Assembly (NCBI RefSeq): GCF_042676605.1
Contig: NZ_JBHTHQ010000021.1
Span: 682,001-746,000, forward strand
Direction of reading: 5' to 3'
DNA: 64,000 bases
Source of the DNA: Alloscardovia venturai
GTDB taxonomy: Bacteria; Actinomycetota; Actinomycetes; Actinomycetales; Bifidobacteriaceae
Shown: positions 1 through 10,040 of the stretch, piece by piece
How positions within the stretch are numbered: position 1 is the stretch's first letter
How the letters are laid out: each line of letters starts with the position of its first letter
Program-made: the position numbers and the translations under genes
Notes under the pieces: generated by a model
Told to the model about the DNA's origin: nothing
Databases searched by the model: none
What the model saw: the letters and a program-made list of their open reading frames with translations, nothing else

Positions 1-17
1 CATGCCAAGATAAAAGC

Positions 18-1277
18 ATGACAGAAACTTCTCGCCCGCTGGGTTCTCCTTATGCAACTTCTCGTCAAGACAGCACTCGCATCATGCTGCTCGGCTCAGG
101 AGAACTGGGCAAAGAAATAGCCATTGAAGCCATGCGACTTGGCGCATACGTCATCGCTGTAGACTCGTATGATCATGCTCCTGCTCAACACATCGCTCAT
201 GAGTCACACGCTATTGATATGAGCGACGAGAACCAGCTTTCTCGCCTTATCGAAGATGTGCAGCCAGACACCATCGTGCCCGAAGTCGAAGCGATCGCAA
301 CATCTGTATTGAGTGATGCGCGCGATGCTGGAGTGCAAGTCGTGCCAAGCGTTTCCATCGCTCAAATCTGCATGGACCGCGAGAGACTTCGCACTCTTGC
401 TGCTGAAAAGTGCGGTGTGCCAACTACACCGTACCGATTTGCCGGCAGCGAGAATGAGCTTCTGGCAGGCGCGCGAGAAGTAGGATTCCCTTGTGTGATT
501 AAGCCAGTCCTCTCTTCATCTGGACACGGTCAGTCTGTTGCCCGAAGTGAGCAGGATATCGTTCGCTCATGGGCATTCGCACAGGAAGAGAGGCGCACAG
601 CTGGTGATGGCTCAGTCTCTCGCGTTATTGTGGAAGCATTCGTTCCTCTCGATTATGAATTAACCATTCTTACGGTCTCTTCCAGAGCAGGAGTAGTGAC
701 ATGCGCTCCAATCGCGCACACGCAGGAAAGTGGAGACTACCGCGAATCCTGGCAACCAGCCTACGTACCGGAAAGTGTTATGAAGCAGGGACAACGCATA
801 GCCCGCACAGTCGTCGAACAGCTTGTGCAAGACGCTCAAGACAATGGCGAGAAAGGCTGGGGCGTTTTCGGCGTAGAACTCTTTGTGCTGCGCGACGGCA
901 CCGTTTTGTTCAATGAAGTCTCCCCTCGCCCTCACGACACAGGCATGGTCACCTTGATTTCTCAGGACCTGTCTGAATTTGCTCTCCACGCTCGTGCGAT
1001 TCTTTCCATTCCTGTGACAAGAGACTCAATCGAACTGAAAAATCCGGGGCTAGCAAGTGCAAGCCGAGCAGTAGTTGTCGAAGGCAACGGCGAAGTAATC
1101 TTTAGCAATCTTGAAGAAGTTCTCGCTTACTCACACAGCGACATTCGCCTCTTTGGTAAGCCTGAAGTGCATGGACACCGCCGTATGGCAGTTCTTCTTG
1201 CACAAGACGACACCATCGAGAAAGCACGAGAAAAAACTGCGTCCATGTATGAGAATTTGCGTATCACAGTTCGATAA
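18..1277 (+). CDS. purT: Formate-dependent GAR transformylase (PurT)
   Basis: This 419-residue ATP-grasp enzyme transfers formate, activated by ATP, to glycinamide ribonucleotide (third step of purine synthesis), replacing folate-dependent PurN. Visible motifs are an N-terminal nucleotide-binding loop GSGELGKE (about residues 26-33), the flexible ATP-grasp loop SSSGHGQS (about 165-172) and the metal-binding segment GVFGVELFV followed by FNEVSPRPHDTG (about 283-312). The length fits PurT (about 390-420). Start: the only upstream ATG (position 2) runs into a stop after three codons, so ATG 18 is used, although no clear Shine-Dalgarno is visible in the 17 bases present. It sits just ahead of purC on the same strand. 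PurK is the closest paralogue, but the GHGQS and PHDTG signatures favour PurT. Confidence 0.95.
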   Translation: MTETSRPLGSPYATSRQDSTRIMLLGSGELGKEIAIEAMRLGAYVIAVDSYDHAPAQHIAHESHAIDMSDENQLSRLIEDVQPDTIVPEVEAIATSVLSDARDAGVQVVPSVSIAQICMDRERLRTLAAEKCGVPTTPYRFAGSENELLAGAREVGFPCVIKPVLSSSGHGQSVARSEQDIVRSWAFAQEERRTAGDGSVSRVIVEAFVPLDYELTILTVSSRAGVVTCAPIAHTQESGDYRESWQPAYVPESVMKQGQRIARTVVEQLVQDAQDNGEKGWGVFGVELFVLRDGTVLFNEVSPRPHDTGMVTLISQDLSEFALHARAILSIPVTRDSIELKNPGLASASRAVVVEGNGEVIFSNLEEVLAYSHSDIRLFGKPEVHGHRRMAVLLAQDDTIEKAREKTASMYENLRITVR

Positions 1278-1348
1278 TTCACAGCCACAAACAAGCGTTT
1301 TTGTGCGCCCTGATTGCTAACGTTAAAAGGGTCACAAGCGCAACAAAT

Positions 1349-1363
1349 TGCAACGACGTTGCA
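1349..1363. promoter_or_regulatory. 15-bp perfect dyad before purC
   Basis: TGCAAC-GAC-GTTGCA is a perfect 6+3+6 inverted repeat directly before the purC Shine-Dalgarno (AGGAAGG, 1363-1369). It could be a repressor operator or a small mRNA hairpin near the ribosome site. No second copy was seen before purL, so a purine-regulon role is only a guess. Confidence 0.3.
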
Positions 1364-1375
1364 GGAAGGCCAAGC

Positions 1376-2125
1376 ATGGAAAAGCGCGAAAAGCTCTATG
1401 AAGGCAAAGCAAAGAAACTCTACGCTACAGATAATCCTGACATTCTCTGGGTTGAGTATATGAATCAGGCTACTGCAGGTAACGGCGCAAAGAAAGAGCA
1501 AATTGAAGGCAAAGGTCGCCTCAATAACCGCATTACCTCTGTGATTTTTAACGAATTACAGTATCGCGGCATCGCAAGCCACTTCGTCAAGCAGATTAGC
1601 GAAACTGAACAGCTGAACCGTCACTTGACCATGTTCCCTCTCGAAATCATTGCACGTAATATCGCTGCTGGTTCTTTTGCAAAGCGCTACGGCATTGAAG
1701 AAGGTACCGTTTTGAAGCGCCCTGTCGTGGAATACTGCTTGAAGGATGATGCACTCGGCGATCCATTCATCAACACTGATGATGCTATTGCTCTTGACAT
1801 CGCAACTGCTGACCAGCTTTCCATTATCAACGCAAAGGCACGTGAAATTAACCATGCGCTTACTGCGATGTTTGCTGACATTAACGTGACACTCGTTGAT
1901 TTTAAGGTCGAGATGGGCGTCACATCTGACGGCACGATTTTGCTCGCAGATGAGGTTACTCCTGACACTTGCCGCTTGTGGGATAAGTCCAAGACAAGCG
2001 AAGGTCACATTGAGCGTTTGGACAAGGACATCTTCCGCAAGGATTTGGGAAATATCATTCCTGCATATGAAGAGATTCTTGCACGTCTCGAAAAGCTCAA
2101 TGCTTCTCATACACTTGAAAACTAA
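1376..2125 (+). CDS. purC: SAICAR synthase (PurC)
   Basis: PurC couples CAIR with aspartate, using ATP, to form SAICAR. The protein begins MEKREKLYEGKAKKLY, the typical N-terminus, and carries the family signatures around residues 85-100 (FPLEIIARNIAAGSFAKRYG) and 190-210 (VDFKVEMGVTSDG, LLADEVTPDTCRLWD). I chose ATG 1376 over an in-frame start at 1301 because AGGAAGG lies six bases before it and the conserved fold begins there; this gives 249 residues, close to the Firmicute-type length. It follows purT by about 100 bases and is closed by a strong terminator before purL. Confidence 0.96.
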   Translation: MEKREKLYEGKAKKLYATDNPDILWVEYMNQATAGNGAKKEQIEGKGRLNNRITSVIFNELQYRGIASHFVKQISETEQLNRHLTMFPLEIIARNIAAGSFAKRYGIEEGTVLKRPVVEYCLKDDALGDPFINTDDAIALDIATADQLSIINAKAREINHALTAMFADINVTLVDFKVEMGVTSDGTILLADEVTPDTCRLWDKSKTSEGHIERLDKDIFRKDLGNIIPAYEEILARLEKLNASHTLEN

Positions 2126-2130
2126 ATAGG

Positions 2131-2165
2131 TTTTGCCGGCATATCAGCATGCCGGCAAAATTTTT
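2131..2165 (+). terminator. Rho-independent terminator after purC
   Basis: A perfect 12-bp stem (TTTTGCCGGCAT at 2131-2142, ATGCCGGCAAAA at 2149-2160) with a six-base loop is followed by five T. It separates purT-purC from the purL operon. Confidence 0.92.
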
Positions 2166-2266
2166 CTCTTGTGCACTCACCCCCGCGCACGCACAATATC
2201 TCAATAATTCAATACGCAATAATTAAACAGCCCCATTTTCCTCACAACTTTCTCTAAAGGACTGAC

Positions 2267-5200
2267 ATGGTTTATCGCATTCTCGTGGAAAAGAAGCCTG
2301 GCTTTGACGTACGCACACAGCAGCAGCTGAGCGAGCTCAATCACATCGTTGGCATTAGCGCGCTTGAAGGTTTGCGCGTTTTTAATCGCTACGATGTCGA
2401 AGGCATCAGCGAAGAACTTTTTAAGCAGACCATCCCTACTGTTTTTAGCGAGCCACAGTCGGATAATGCTTTCGAGGAATTGCCACAGGACGTCAGCGAC
2501 GACGCCCAGGCAGTATTTGCTGTGGAATTCCTTCCAGGACAGTTTGATCAGCGTGCCACATCTGCAAGCGAGTGCATCCAGCTCATCTCTCAGGGCGAGC
2601 GACCAACAGTGCGTTCCTCTACTGTTTACGCGCTCTATGGCAAGAACCTGACAGAAGCTGACGTACAGGCAGTGAAAAAGTACGTTATCAATCCTGTAGA
2701 AGCTCGCGAAGCGCAGCTCGGCAAGCCTGAAACGTTGAGCGTCACCATTCCAGAGCCTCAGCCGGTAGAAATTATTGACGGCTTCACAACATACACCAGC
2801 GAGCAACTCGCACAGTTCATCAGCGAGCGCGGCTTGGCTATGGATCTTGCAGACATCGAATTCTGCCAGTCCTACTTTGCAAATATTGAGAAGCGCAATC
2901 CTACTATCACTGAGATTAAGGTCATCGACACCTACTGGTCTGACCACTGCCGTCACACCACGTTTAACACCGAGCTTGATGACATTACTATCGATGATGA
3001 GGCTGTGAAGGCAGCGTTTGAGCAGTATCTTGCTATGCGCCATGAGCTTGGCCGTGATGCAAAGCCAGTGTCCTTAATGGATATGGGAACAATTGCCGGG
3101 CGCTATCAGAAGGCTAAAGGTATCCTGAAGAATTTGGATGAGTCCGAGGAAATCAACGCATGCACCGTGAAAGTGACGGTGGACGTTGACAGCGAAGATC
3201 AAGATTGGCTCTTCCTCTTTAAGAATGAAACGCATAATCATCCGACGGAAATCGAACCATTCGGTGGCGCTGCAACGTGCATAGGTGGAGCAATCCGCGA
3301 TCCGCTTTCGGGCCGTTCTTATGTGTATCAGGCTATGCGTGTAACCGGCGCAAGTGACCCTCGTGTTCCTGTTTCCGAAACCCTTGAGGGTAAGCTCCCT
3401 CAGCGCAAAATCGTAACCACGGCGGCAAACGGTTACTCGTCTTATGGTAATCAGATTGGTCTTGCAACTGGCCAGGTGCATGAGCTCTACCACCCTGGCT
3501 ATGTGGCTAAGCGTATGGAGATTGGTGCTGTCGTGGGTGCAGCTCCACAGGAGAACGTACGCCGTGAAGTTCCAGCTCCTGGCGATGTCGTGGTACTTTT
3601 GGGCGGCCGTACGGGGCGCGACGGCATTGGTGGAGCAACTGGCTCTTCCAAGTCTCATAATGTACAGTCCATCGAAAAGGACGGCGCAGAGGTTCAAAAG
3701 GGTAATGCTCCTGTCGAGCGTAAACTTCAGCGCCTTTTCCGTCGTGGCGATGCGTGCAAGCTGATTAAGCGCTGCAACGATTTCGGTGCAGGCGGTGTGT
3801 CTGTAGCCATCGGTGAGCTTGCTGACGGTTTGAGCATTGATTTGAATACCGTGCCAAAAAAGTATGAAGGTCTTGACGGCACAGAGCTTGCTATTTCTGA
3901 ATCTCAGGAACGTATGGCAGTCGTGCTGGAAGCAAAGGACGTCGACACTTTCCTTGGCTACGCACACGAAGAAAACCTCGAAGCAGTTCCTGTGGCAACG
4001 GTGACAGAAGCTGCTCGTATGGTTATGGCGTGGAATGGCGACACAATTGTGGACTTGAGCCGAGAGTTCCTCGCATCTAATGGCGCTGCAAAGCATCAGA
4101 ATGTACACGTCGTATCTGCACAGGTTGTCGAGCAGCCATGGAAAGCAAGCGCAGGCAAGAGCTTCGCCGAGCGTTTGACCTCTACAATGAGCGACCTCAA
4201 CGTGGCTTCCAATAAGGGCTTGTCCGAGCGATTCGACTCCACAATCGGCGCTTCAACTGTGCTTATGCCATTTGGCGGAAAGAGGCAGCTGACACCTTCG
4301 AGCGCGATGGTTGCTAAGTTCCCTGTGGATGGTGAAACGACGACTGCATCTGCTATGGCGTGGGGCTTCAACCCATTCATCACTGAAAAGAATCAGTTCA
4401 CCGGCGCATACCTCGCTGTGGTGGAATCGGTTGCAAAGCTTATCGCAGCAGGTTTCACACGCGACAAGGCATATTTAAGCTTCCAGGAATACTTCGAAAA
4501 GCTGCGTGACGAGCCAGCACGCTGGGGCAAAACTGCTGCTGCCGTGCTCGGTGCTTTGAAAGCTCAGATGGATTTGGATGTGGCTGCTATCGGCGGTAAA
4601 GACTCCATGTCTGGTAGCTTTGAGGACCTCGATGTGCCTCCAACTCTGGTTTCTTTCGCGGTGTCAACTGGCAACGTAGACCGTGCGACTTCCCCAGAGT
4701 TTAAGAAGGCAGGAAGCACAGTTATTCGCCTTATTCCTCGCTACGAAAATGACGGTGTCACTCCTAAAGTCGATAGCTTTAAGGCCGTTTTGAACGCCGT
4801 AGAAGCACTGGTAGATTCGCAAGGCGCTTTGGCTATTTCTACACCAGGATATAGCGCAACGGCTGGAAGCTTGTTCTTGATGTCCGTAGGAAATCAGATT
4901 GGTGTACAGTTTGCTGACGATGTTCAGCCAGATTCCCTTTTCAACTACGCTTATGGCAGCTTCATCATCGAGCTTGCCGATGATGCGACCGTACCACAAA
5001 GCGATCTCTTTGATGTAGAAACTTTGGGCACCACCATCGACGAGTATGCCTTTATCACATCAAACGAGAGCGTAGATTTGACTCAGATTCAGCAGGCGTG
5101 GGAGTGCGGTATGGAATCCGTATTCCCATACCGCACTCCAGAAAATGAGAAGAAGAATCTTCCAGCAATCGAAGCTATTTCCTACACAGGTGAGAAGTCA

Positions 5201-6028
5201 CTGCATCACGCACAAACTACTCTCGCTCGCCCACGCGTTATCATTCCAGTATTCCCTGGAAATAATTGCGAGTATGACACTTTACGCGCATTTAACCGTG
5301 CAGGCGCACAGGCTGAGACACTCATTATCAACAACCTCACCCCTGCTGCCGTAGCAGAGAGCACACATCAGTTGGCTCAGTCTATCCGCAACAGTCAGAT
5401 TGTGATGATTCCTGGAGGCTTCTCGGGCGGTGATGAACCAGACGGTTCTGCAAAGTTCATCACGGCATTCTTCCGCTCCCCTGAAGTTACGGATGCTGTA
5501 CGCGATTTGCTCAACAATCGTGACGGTTTGATGCTCGGCATTTGCAATGGTTTCCAAGCACTCGTCAAGCTCGGGCTCGTCCCATTTGGAGACATTGTTG
5601 ATATGGACGAGAACTGCCCGACTTTGACATTCAACAATATCGGCCGTCATCAGAGCCGCTTGGTCCGCACTCGCGTGGCAAGCACAAAGAGCCCATGGCT
5701 GTCTCGCACAGAGGTTGGCGATGTACACACTATCGCTATCAGCCACGGTGAAGGACGCTTCGTTGCGAATGATGACGTGCTCGCTCGTCTCGTCTCTAAT
5801 GGTCAAATTGCGACCCAGTATGTAGATGAGACAGGCACTCCAAGCCTTGACCTCGATGTCAACCCTAACGGATCCGTGCTCGCTATCGAAGGCATTACCA
5901 GCCCTGACGGTCGAGTATTTGGCAAGATGGGGCACACCGAGCGCAACGGCTATGGCGTATACAAGAACGTTCCTGGAAATAAGTTCCAGCCACTCATTGA
6001 AGGCGGCGTCAGCTACTTCACCGAGTAA
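2267..6028 (+). CDS. purL: FGAM synthase, single-chain PurL
   Basis: This 1253-residue single chain makes formylglycinamidine ribonucleotide from FGAR, glutamine and ATP. It carries in order a PurS-like N-terminal region, a linker with the SDHCRHTTF motif (about residue 225), two AIRS-type ATP-binding/catalytic halves (first marked by NETHNHPTEIEPFGG) and a C-terminal class I glutaminase (PVFPGNNCEYDT, then MLGICNGFQALVKLG with the nucleophile Cys, and SHGEGRF with the catalytic His). The architecture matches the class II long PurL known from clostridia, streptococci and bifidobacteria rather than the three-subunit PurS/PurQ/PurL form. AAAGGA precedes ATG 2267. It opens the purL-purF-purM-purD run. 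Confidence 0.96.
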   Translation: MVYRILVEKKPGFDVRTQQQLSELNHIVGISALEGLRVFNRYDVEGISEELFKQTIPTVFSEPQSDNAFEELPQDVSDDAQAVFAVEFLPGQFDQRATSASECIQLISQGERPTVRSSTVYALYGKNLTEADVQAVKKYVINPVEAREAQLGKPETLSVTIPEPQPVEIIDGFTTYTSEQLAQFISERGLAMDLADIEFCQSYFANIEKRNPTITEIKVIDTYWSDHCRHTTFNTELDDITIDDEAVKAAFEQYLAMRHELGRDAKPVSLMDMGTIAGRYQKAKGILKNLDESEEINACTVKVTVDVDSEDQDWLFLFKNETHNHPTEIEPFGGAATCIGGAIRDPLSGRSYVYQAMRVTGASDPRVPVSETLEGKLPQRKIVTTAANGYSSYGNQIGLATGQVHELYHPGYVAKRMEIGAVVGAAPQENVRREVPAPGDVVVLLGGRTGRDGIGGATGSSKSHNVQSIEKDGAEVQKGNAPVERKLQRLFRRGDACKLIKRCNDFGAGGVSVAIGELADGLSIDLNTVPKKYEGLDGTELAISESQERMAVVLEAKDVDTFLGYAHEENLEAVPVATVTEAARMVMAWNGDTIVDLSREFLASNGAAKHQNVHVVSAQVVEQPWKASAGKSFAERLTSTMSDLNVASNKGLSERFDSTIGASTVLMPFGGKRQLTPSSAMVAKFPVDGETTTASAMAWGFNPFITEKNQFTGAYLAVVESVAKLIAAGFTRDKAYLSFQEYFEKLRDEPARWGKTAAAVLGALKAQMDLDVAAIGGKDSMSGSFEDLDVPPTLVSFAVSTGNVDRATSPEFKKAGSTVIRLIPRYENDGVTPKVDSFKAVLNAVEALVDSQGALAISTPGYSATAGSLFLMSVGNQIGVQFADDVQPDSLFNYAYGSFIIELADDATVPQSDLFDVETLGTTIDEYAFITSNESVDLTQIQQAWECGMESVFPYRTPENEKKNLPAIEAISYTGEKSLHHAQTTLARPRVIIPVFPGNNCEYDTLRAFNRAGAQAETLIINNLTPAAVAESTHQLAQSIRNSQIVMIPGGFSGGDEPDGSAKFITAFFRSPEVTDAVRDLLNNRDGLMLGICNGFQALVKLGLVPFGDIVDMDENCPTLTFNNIGRHQSRLVRTRVASTKSPWLSRTEVGDVHTIAISHGEGRFVANDDVLARLVSNGQIATQYVDETGTPSLDLDVNPNGSVLAIEGITSPDGRVFGKMGHTERNGYGVYKNVPGNKFQPLIEGGVSYFTE

Positions 6029-6084
6029 CGCAAAAACAACACTGCATATTACTGCCACATTTCAAGCAGAAAGATAAGGACACT

Positions 6085-7599
6085 ATGTCTGCAGAATTAG
6101 AAGGATTGCATGAAGAGTGCGGACTCTTTGGCGTATGGGGTCATCCTGACGCAGCACGCATCACCTATTTTGGTCTGCATGCACTCCAGCATCGCGGCCA
6201 AGAAGGCGCTGGCATCGTCAGCAATGAGAATGGTCATCTCCACGGCCATCGCGACCTTGGCCTGCTCGCTCAGGTCTTTAACGATGATAAGAAGATTGAC
6301 CGCCTGAAAGGCAATGCGGCAATCGGCCACGTGCGCTATGCCACAAGTGGCTCAGGAAGCGTGGATAATATTCAGCCATTCCTCTTCCGCTTCTTTGACG
6401 GTGATGTGGCCTTGGCTCACAACGGCAACCTAACCAATGGCCGCCAACTTCGTCGCGAGCTCGAAGCGGACGGCGGAATTTACCATTCCAACTCTGACAC
6501 TGAAGTGCTTATGCATCTCATCCGCCGCTCCGATAAGCTAACCCTCATCGAGCAGCTTAAAGATGCACTTAACACTGTGCACGGTGGATTTGCGTATCTG
6601 CTGATGAAGAACGACTGCATGATTGGTGCTCTCGACCCTAACGGTTTTAGGCCACTGTCCTTAGGTCAAATGACCAATGGCGCATATGTGCTCGCCTCTG
6701 AGACGTGTGCTCTTGACATCGTGGGCGCAAAACTCGTGCGCAACATCGAGCCTGGCGAGCTCATCATCGTCAACGATGATGGCTACACCATCGAGAAGTA
6801 TACGGATAAGACGCAAAAAGCTATCTGCTCTATGGAGTTTATTTACTTTGCACGCCCAGACTCCGACATTTACGGTGTCAACGTGCACTCCGCTCGAAAG
6901 CGTGCAGGTGCGCGCCTGGCGCAAGAAGCGCCTGTTGATGCTGATATGGTTATCGGAGTGCCAAATTCCTCGCTCTCAGCAGCAGCCGGCTACGCAGAGG
7001 AAAGCGGTCTGCCTAATGAGATGGGTTTGGTTAAGAACCAGTATGTGGCTCGCACATTCATCCAGCCGACCCAGGAGCTTCGTGAACAAGGCGTGCGTAT
7101 GAAGCTTTCCGCTGTGCGCGGCGTGGTAGAGGGCAAGCGCGTAATCGTCATCGACGACTCTATTGTACGCGGTACGACGAGCCGGCGCATCGTGCAGCTT
7201 TTGCGCGAAGCAGGAGCCGCAGAAGTGCACATGCGCATCGCTTCCCCACCATTGCGCTACCCGTGCTACTACGGCATTGATATTTCACGCACAAGCGAAC
7301 TTATCGCCGCTCACAAGAGCGTTCAGGAGATTTGTGAATTCATCGGCGCAGATTCGCTCGCATACCTGTCTATTGACGGACTGGTAGAAACCGTTGGCCT
7401 GAATGCAGACGCGCCATATGGCGGCCTGTGCGTGGCATATTTCAATGGCGACTACCCTACTTCCCTCGGTGACTATGAGGAGGAATTCCTCGCGTCCATT
7501 ACCGAAGAAGATAAAAAACGTCTGACAGAATTTGCGCGCGACTCAAGCCAGTATTACGGCAACGAATACACGCATTATCTCATGGAGAAGAGTAAGTAG
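6085..7599 (+). CDS. purF: Amidophosphoribosyltransferase (PurF)
   Basis: PurF commits PRPP and glutamine to purine synthesis. An 11-residue propeptide precedes Cys12 (EECGLFGVWG), which becomes the N-terminal nucleophile after processing. The PRPP-binding signature VIVIDDSIVRGTT lies near residue 355. The Cys residues expected for the Bacillus-type iron-sulfur form are seen in ICSMEFIYFARPDS, RYPCYYGID and GGLCVAYFNGDYP; the fourth expected Cys of that last motif is Tyr here. It lies 56 bases after purL and 24 before purM, so it is part of the same operon. Length 504 is typical of the type with a propeptide. Confidence 0.96.
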   Translation: MSAELEGLHEECGLFGVWGHPDAARITYFGLHALQHRGQEGAGIVSNENGHLHGHRDLGLLAQVFNDDKKIDRLKGNAAIGHVRYATSGSGSVDNIQPFLFRFFDGDVALAHNGNLTNGRQLRRELEADGGIYHSNSDTEVLMHLIRRSDKLTLIEQLKDALNTVHGGFAYLLMKNDCMIGALDPNGFRPLSLGQMTNGAYVLASETCALDIVGAKLVRNIEPGELIIVNDDGYTIEKYTDKTQKAICSMEFIYFARPDSDIYGVNVHSARKRAGARLAQEAPVDADMVIGVPNSSLSAAAGYAEESGLPNEMGLVKNQYVARTFIQPTQELREQGVRMKLSAVRGVVEGKRVIVIDDSIVRGTTSRRIVQLLREAGAAEVHMRIASPPLRYPCYYGIDISRTSELIAAHKSVQEICEFIGADSLAYLSIDGLVETVGLNADAPYGGLCVAYFNGDYPTSLGDYEEEFLASITEEDKKRLTEFARDSSQYYGNEYTHYLMEKSK

Positions 7600-7623
7600 T
7601 TTTTTCTATATTAAGGAGTTCAC

Positions 7624-8673
7624 ATGCCATCCGCATATGAAAACGCTGGAGTCAGCGTAGAAGCAGGTTACGAGGTAGTTCGTCGTATCCAGCAGCACGT
7701 AGCACGTACTGCACGTCCTGGCGCAGGTGGAATTGGCGGCTTTGGCGGCCTCTTCGATTTATCTCTGCTCGGCTATGAGGAACCAGTTCTCGTATCTGGC
7801 ACTGATGGTGTCGGTACAAAGTTGCTTGTCGCAAAGGCAGCGAATAAGCATGATTCTATCGGTATCGACTGCGTAGCAATGTGTGTGAATGATATCTTGG
7901 CGCAAGGTGCTGAGCCACTCTTCTTCCTTGACTACATCGCGTGTGGTAAGAATGATCCAGCATTACTGGAGCAAGTCGTCAAAGGCGTAACAGACGGATG
8001 TGTGCAGGCAGGCGCAGCACTCGTCGGTGGAGAGACCGCCGAAATGCCAGATATGTACGACAAAGACGAGTATGACCTCGCAGGTTTCACGGTAGGCGTG
8101 GTCGAGAAGTCCACAATCATCGACGGCTCTGCCATTAAGGAAGGCGATGTGATGATAGGCCTTCCATCGTCCGGAGTCCATTCCAATGGATTCTCTCTCG
8201 TACGCAAAGCTCTCTTCAAAGATGGTGGCTTGAGCGTAGATTCTGAGCTTCCTGAGCTTGAAGGCAAGAAACTCGCAGAAGTGCTCCTTGAACCGACACG
8301 TATCTATGCTCAAGCGTTGAAACCACTATTTGCGAAAGGCAAAGGCTCTCATCAGATTTTGAATGGCATCGCGCATATCACAGGTGGAGCTTTTGTTGAA
8401 AAAGTGCCACGCATCATCCCAGAAGGTCTCGCAGCTTCCTTTGACATCAATTCATGGGACGTTCCCCCTATCTTTACAGTCCTCGAAAAATACGGTCACG
8501 TTGCGCATAAGGAAATGTATAACATCTTCAACATGGGCATCGGTATGGTCCTGATGGTTAGCCCTGAAAACGTTGCCACAGTAGAGCATATTCTCGACGA
8601 AAACGGTGAAAAGCATTACACCGTCGGTCGCATCGTCAAGGATAACGGCGAGCGCGTGGAATTGCACGACTAA
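7624..8673 (+). CDS. purM: AIR synthase (PurM)
   Basis: PurM closes the imidazole ring, turning FGAM into AIR with ATP. Typical segments are the glycine-rich N-terminus (RPGAGGIGGFGGLFD, about residues 37-51), LVSGTDGVGTKL (about 57-68), GIDCVAMCVNDILAQGAEPLFFLDY and GGETAEMPDMY. Length 349 matches the family. TAAGGAGTTCAC gives a strong ribosome site for ATG 7624. It is in an operon with purF and purD. Confidence 0.96.
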   Translation: MPSAYENAGVSVEAGYEVVRRIQQHVARTARPGAGGIGGFGGLFDLSLLGYEEPVLVSGTDGVGTKLLVAKAANKHDSIGIDCVAMCVNDILAQGAEPLFFLDYIACGKNDPALLEQVVKGVTDGCVQAGAALVGGETAEMPDMYDKDEYDLAGFTVGVVEKSTIIDGSAIKEGDVMIGLPSSGVHSNGFSLVRKALFKDGGLSVDSELPELEGKKLAEVLLEPTRIYAQALKPLFAKGKGSHQILNGIAHITGGAFVEKVPRIIPEGLAASFDINSWDVPPIFTVLEKYGHVAHKEMYNIFNMGIGMVLMVSPENVATVEHILDENGEKHYTVGRIVKDNGERVELHD

Positions 8674-8707
8674 TCGGCTCTGCTTCGCTTCAAAGGAGAA
8701 ACACATT

Positions 8708-9991
8708 ATGTCTAAGGTTTTGGTCATTGGTTCTGGTGCTCGTGAGCATGCAATTTCTCATACATTGCTCCGAGGTGGCAGCGTCACTGAGGTTTTTTGC
8801 GCTCCTGGAAATCCTGGTATGCGCAAAGACGGTATCACAGTCGTCAATTTGTCGCAGTCCAATCACAGCGCGCTCATCGATTTTGTACGCGATAAGAACA
8901 TCGACTGGGTGTTCGTCGGACCGGAGAATCCTCTTATCGACGGAATTGTTGATGATTTCGCAGAAGCTGGAATTAAGGCTTTCGGACCGACGCGGCGAGC
9001 AGCGCAGATTGAGGGTTCTAAAACCTTCGCCAAGGAACTTATGGAGCGCTTACACGTTCCTACTGCCGCATACGCAGATTTCGACAATTATGACGAAGCA
9101 GTTGCATATGTTCATGAACATGGTGCACCTATCGTGATTAAGGCTGACGGTCTCGCTGCAGGCAAGGGCGTGACCGTCGCTATGGATGAAGACACTGCAG
9201 TAGAGGCGCTGAGTGACATCTTCCTCGACAATCGCTTCGGTGATGCAGGCTCACGTGTAGTTATCGAAGAGTTTCTTGAAGGTCAGGAATTCTCTTTGAT
9301 GAGCTTCGTGCGCGGTAGTGAATTCTGGCCTATGCCAATTTCCCAAGATCACAAGCGCGCTTACGATGACGACAAAGGTCCAAATACTGGCGGTATGGGT
9401 GCGTACTCCCCTGTCCCTCAAATTCCACAGTCCGTCGTAGATGAAGCTATCAAAACTATCGTCAAGCCCATCACTGCCGGTATGGCTGCGGAAGGTAATC
9501 CTTTCACTGGAATTCTCTATGCTGGGTTGATTGCTACTCAAGACGGACCAAAAGTCATTGAGTTTAATGCCCGTTTTGGAGATCCTGAGACCGAGGTCGT
9601 ACTTCCTCAGCTCACTTCCGATTTAGGTGCTGGAGTTTACTCAATCTTAAATGGAGAAACTCCTGAATTCACGTGGGATAACGTGCGTACAACTTTGGGA
9701 GTCGTCGTAGCAAGTAACGGCTACCCAAACGCGACGCAGACGGGTGCTCTCATACACGATTTTGACTGCTCTGCAACTGCTGACTCCAACGGCACGCACG
9801 TGTACTATGCAGGCGTAGCTGAGAGCGAGAATGGCGAAGATTTAGTGGCGTCCTCTGGTCGTGTACTCTTGGTCCAAACCACTGCAGAGAGCGTGCAAGA
9901 AGCTCAAAAGATCATTTACGATATCATAGAAAACACCGATACTACAGGCATGTTCTATCGTCATGACATTGGAAATAAAGCAATGAGATAA
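8708..9991 (+). CDS. purD: GAR synthetase (PurD)
   Basis: PurD joins phosphoribosylamine and glycine using ATP. The protein starts MSKVLVIGSGAREHAI, the conserved opening, then shows the ATP-grasp segments VIKADGLAAGKGVTVA (about residues 145-160), GPNTGGMGAYSP and NARFGDPETEVVLP. I place the start at ATG 8708, behind AAAGGAGAAAC, rather than an in-frame ATG about 100 bases upstream inside purM, because the nucleotide-binding strand begins there. The resulting 427 residues are the usual length. It is the last gene of the purL operon and is followed by a terminator. Confidence 0.96.
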   Translation: MSKVLVIGSGAREHAISHTLLRGGSVTEVFCAPGNPGMRKDGITVVNLSQSNHSALIDFVRDKNIDWVFVGPENPLIDGIVDDFAEAGIKAFGPTRRAAQIEGSKTFAKELMERLHVPTAAYADFDNYDEAVAYVHEHGAPIVIKADGLAAGKGVTVAMDEDTAVEALSDIFLDNRFGDAGSRVVIEEFLEGQEFSLMSFVRGSEFWPMPISQDHKRAYDDDKGPNTGGMGAYSPVPQIPQSVVDEAIKTIVKPITAGMAAEGNPFTGILYAGLIATQDGPKVIEFNARFGDPETEVVLPQLTSDLGAGVYSILNGETPEFTWDNVRTTLGVVVASNGYPNATQTGALIHDFDCSATADSNGTHVYYAGVAESENGEDLVASSGRVLLVQTTAESVQEAQKIIYDIIENTDTTGMFYRHDIGNKAMR

Positions 9992-10040
9992 ACGCACGAG
10001 TATAAAAATTTTCCAACGTCAGTATCGCTAGACATAAAGC

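Noticed and set aside
1301..1375. N-terminal extension of purC
   Set aside because: The conserved protein starts at 1376 behind AGGAAGG; the upstream part looks like leader sequence.
2201..3043. Long minus-strand frame opposite purL
   Set aside because: It lies fully inside the well-supported purL gene and has no domain or start signal. The same applies to the other antisense frames over housekeeping genes.
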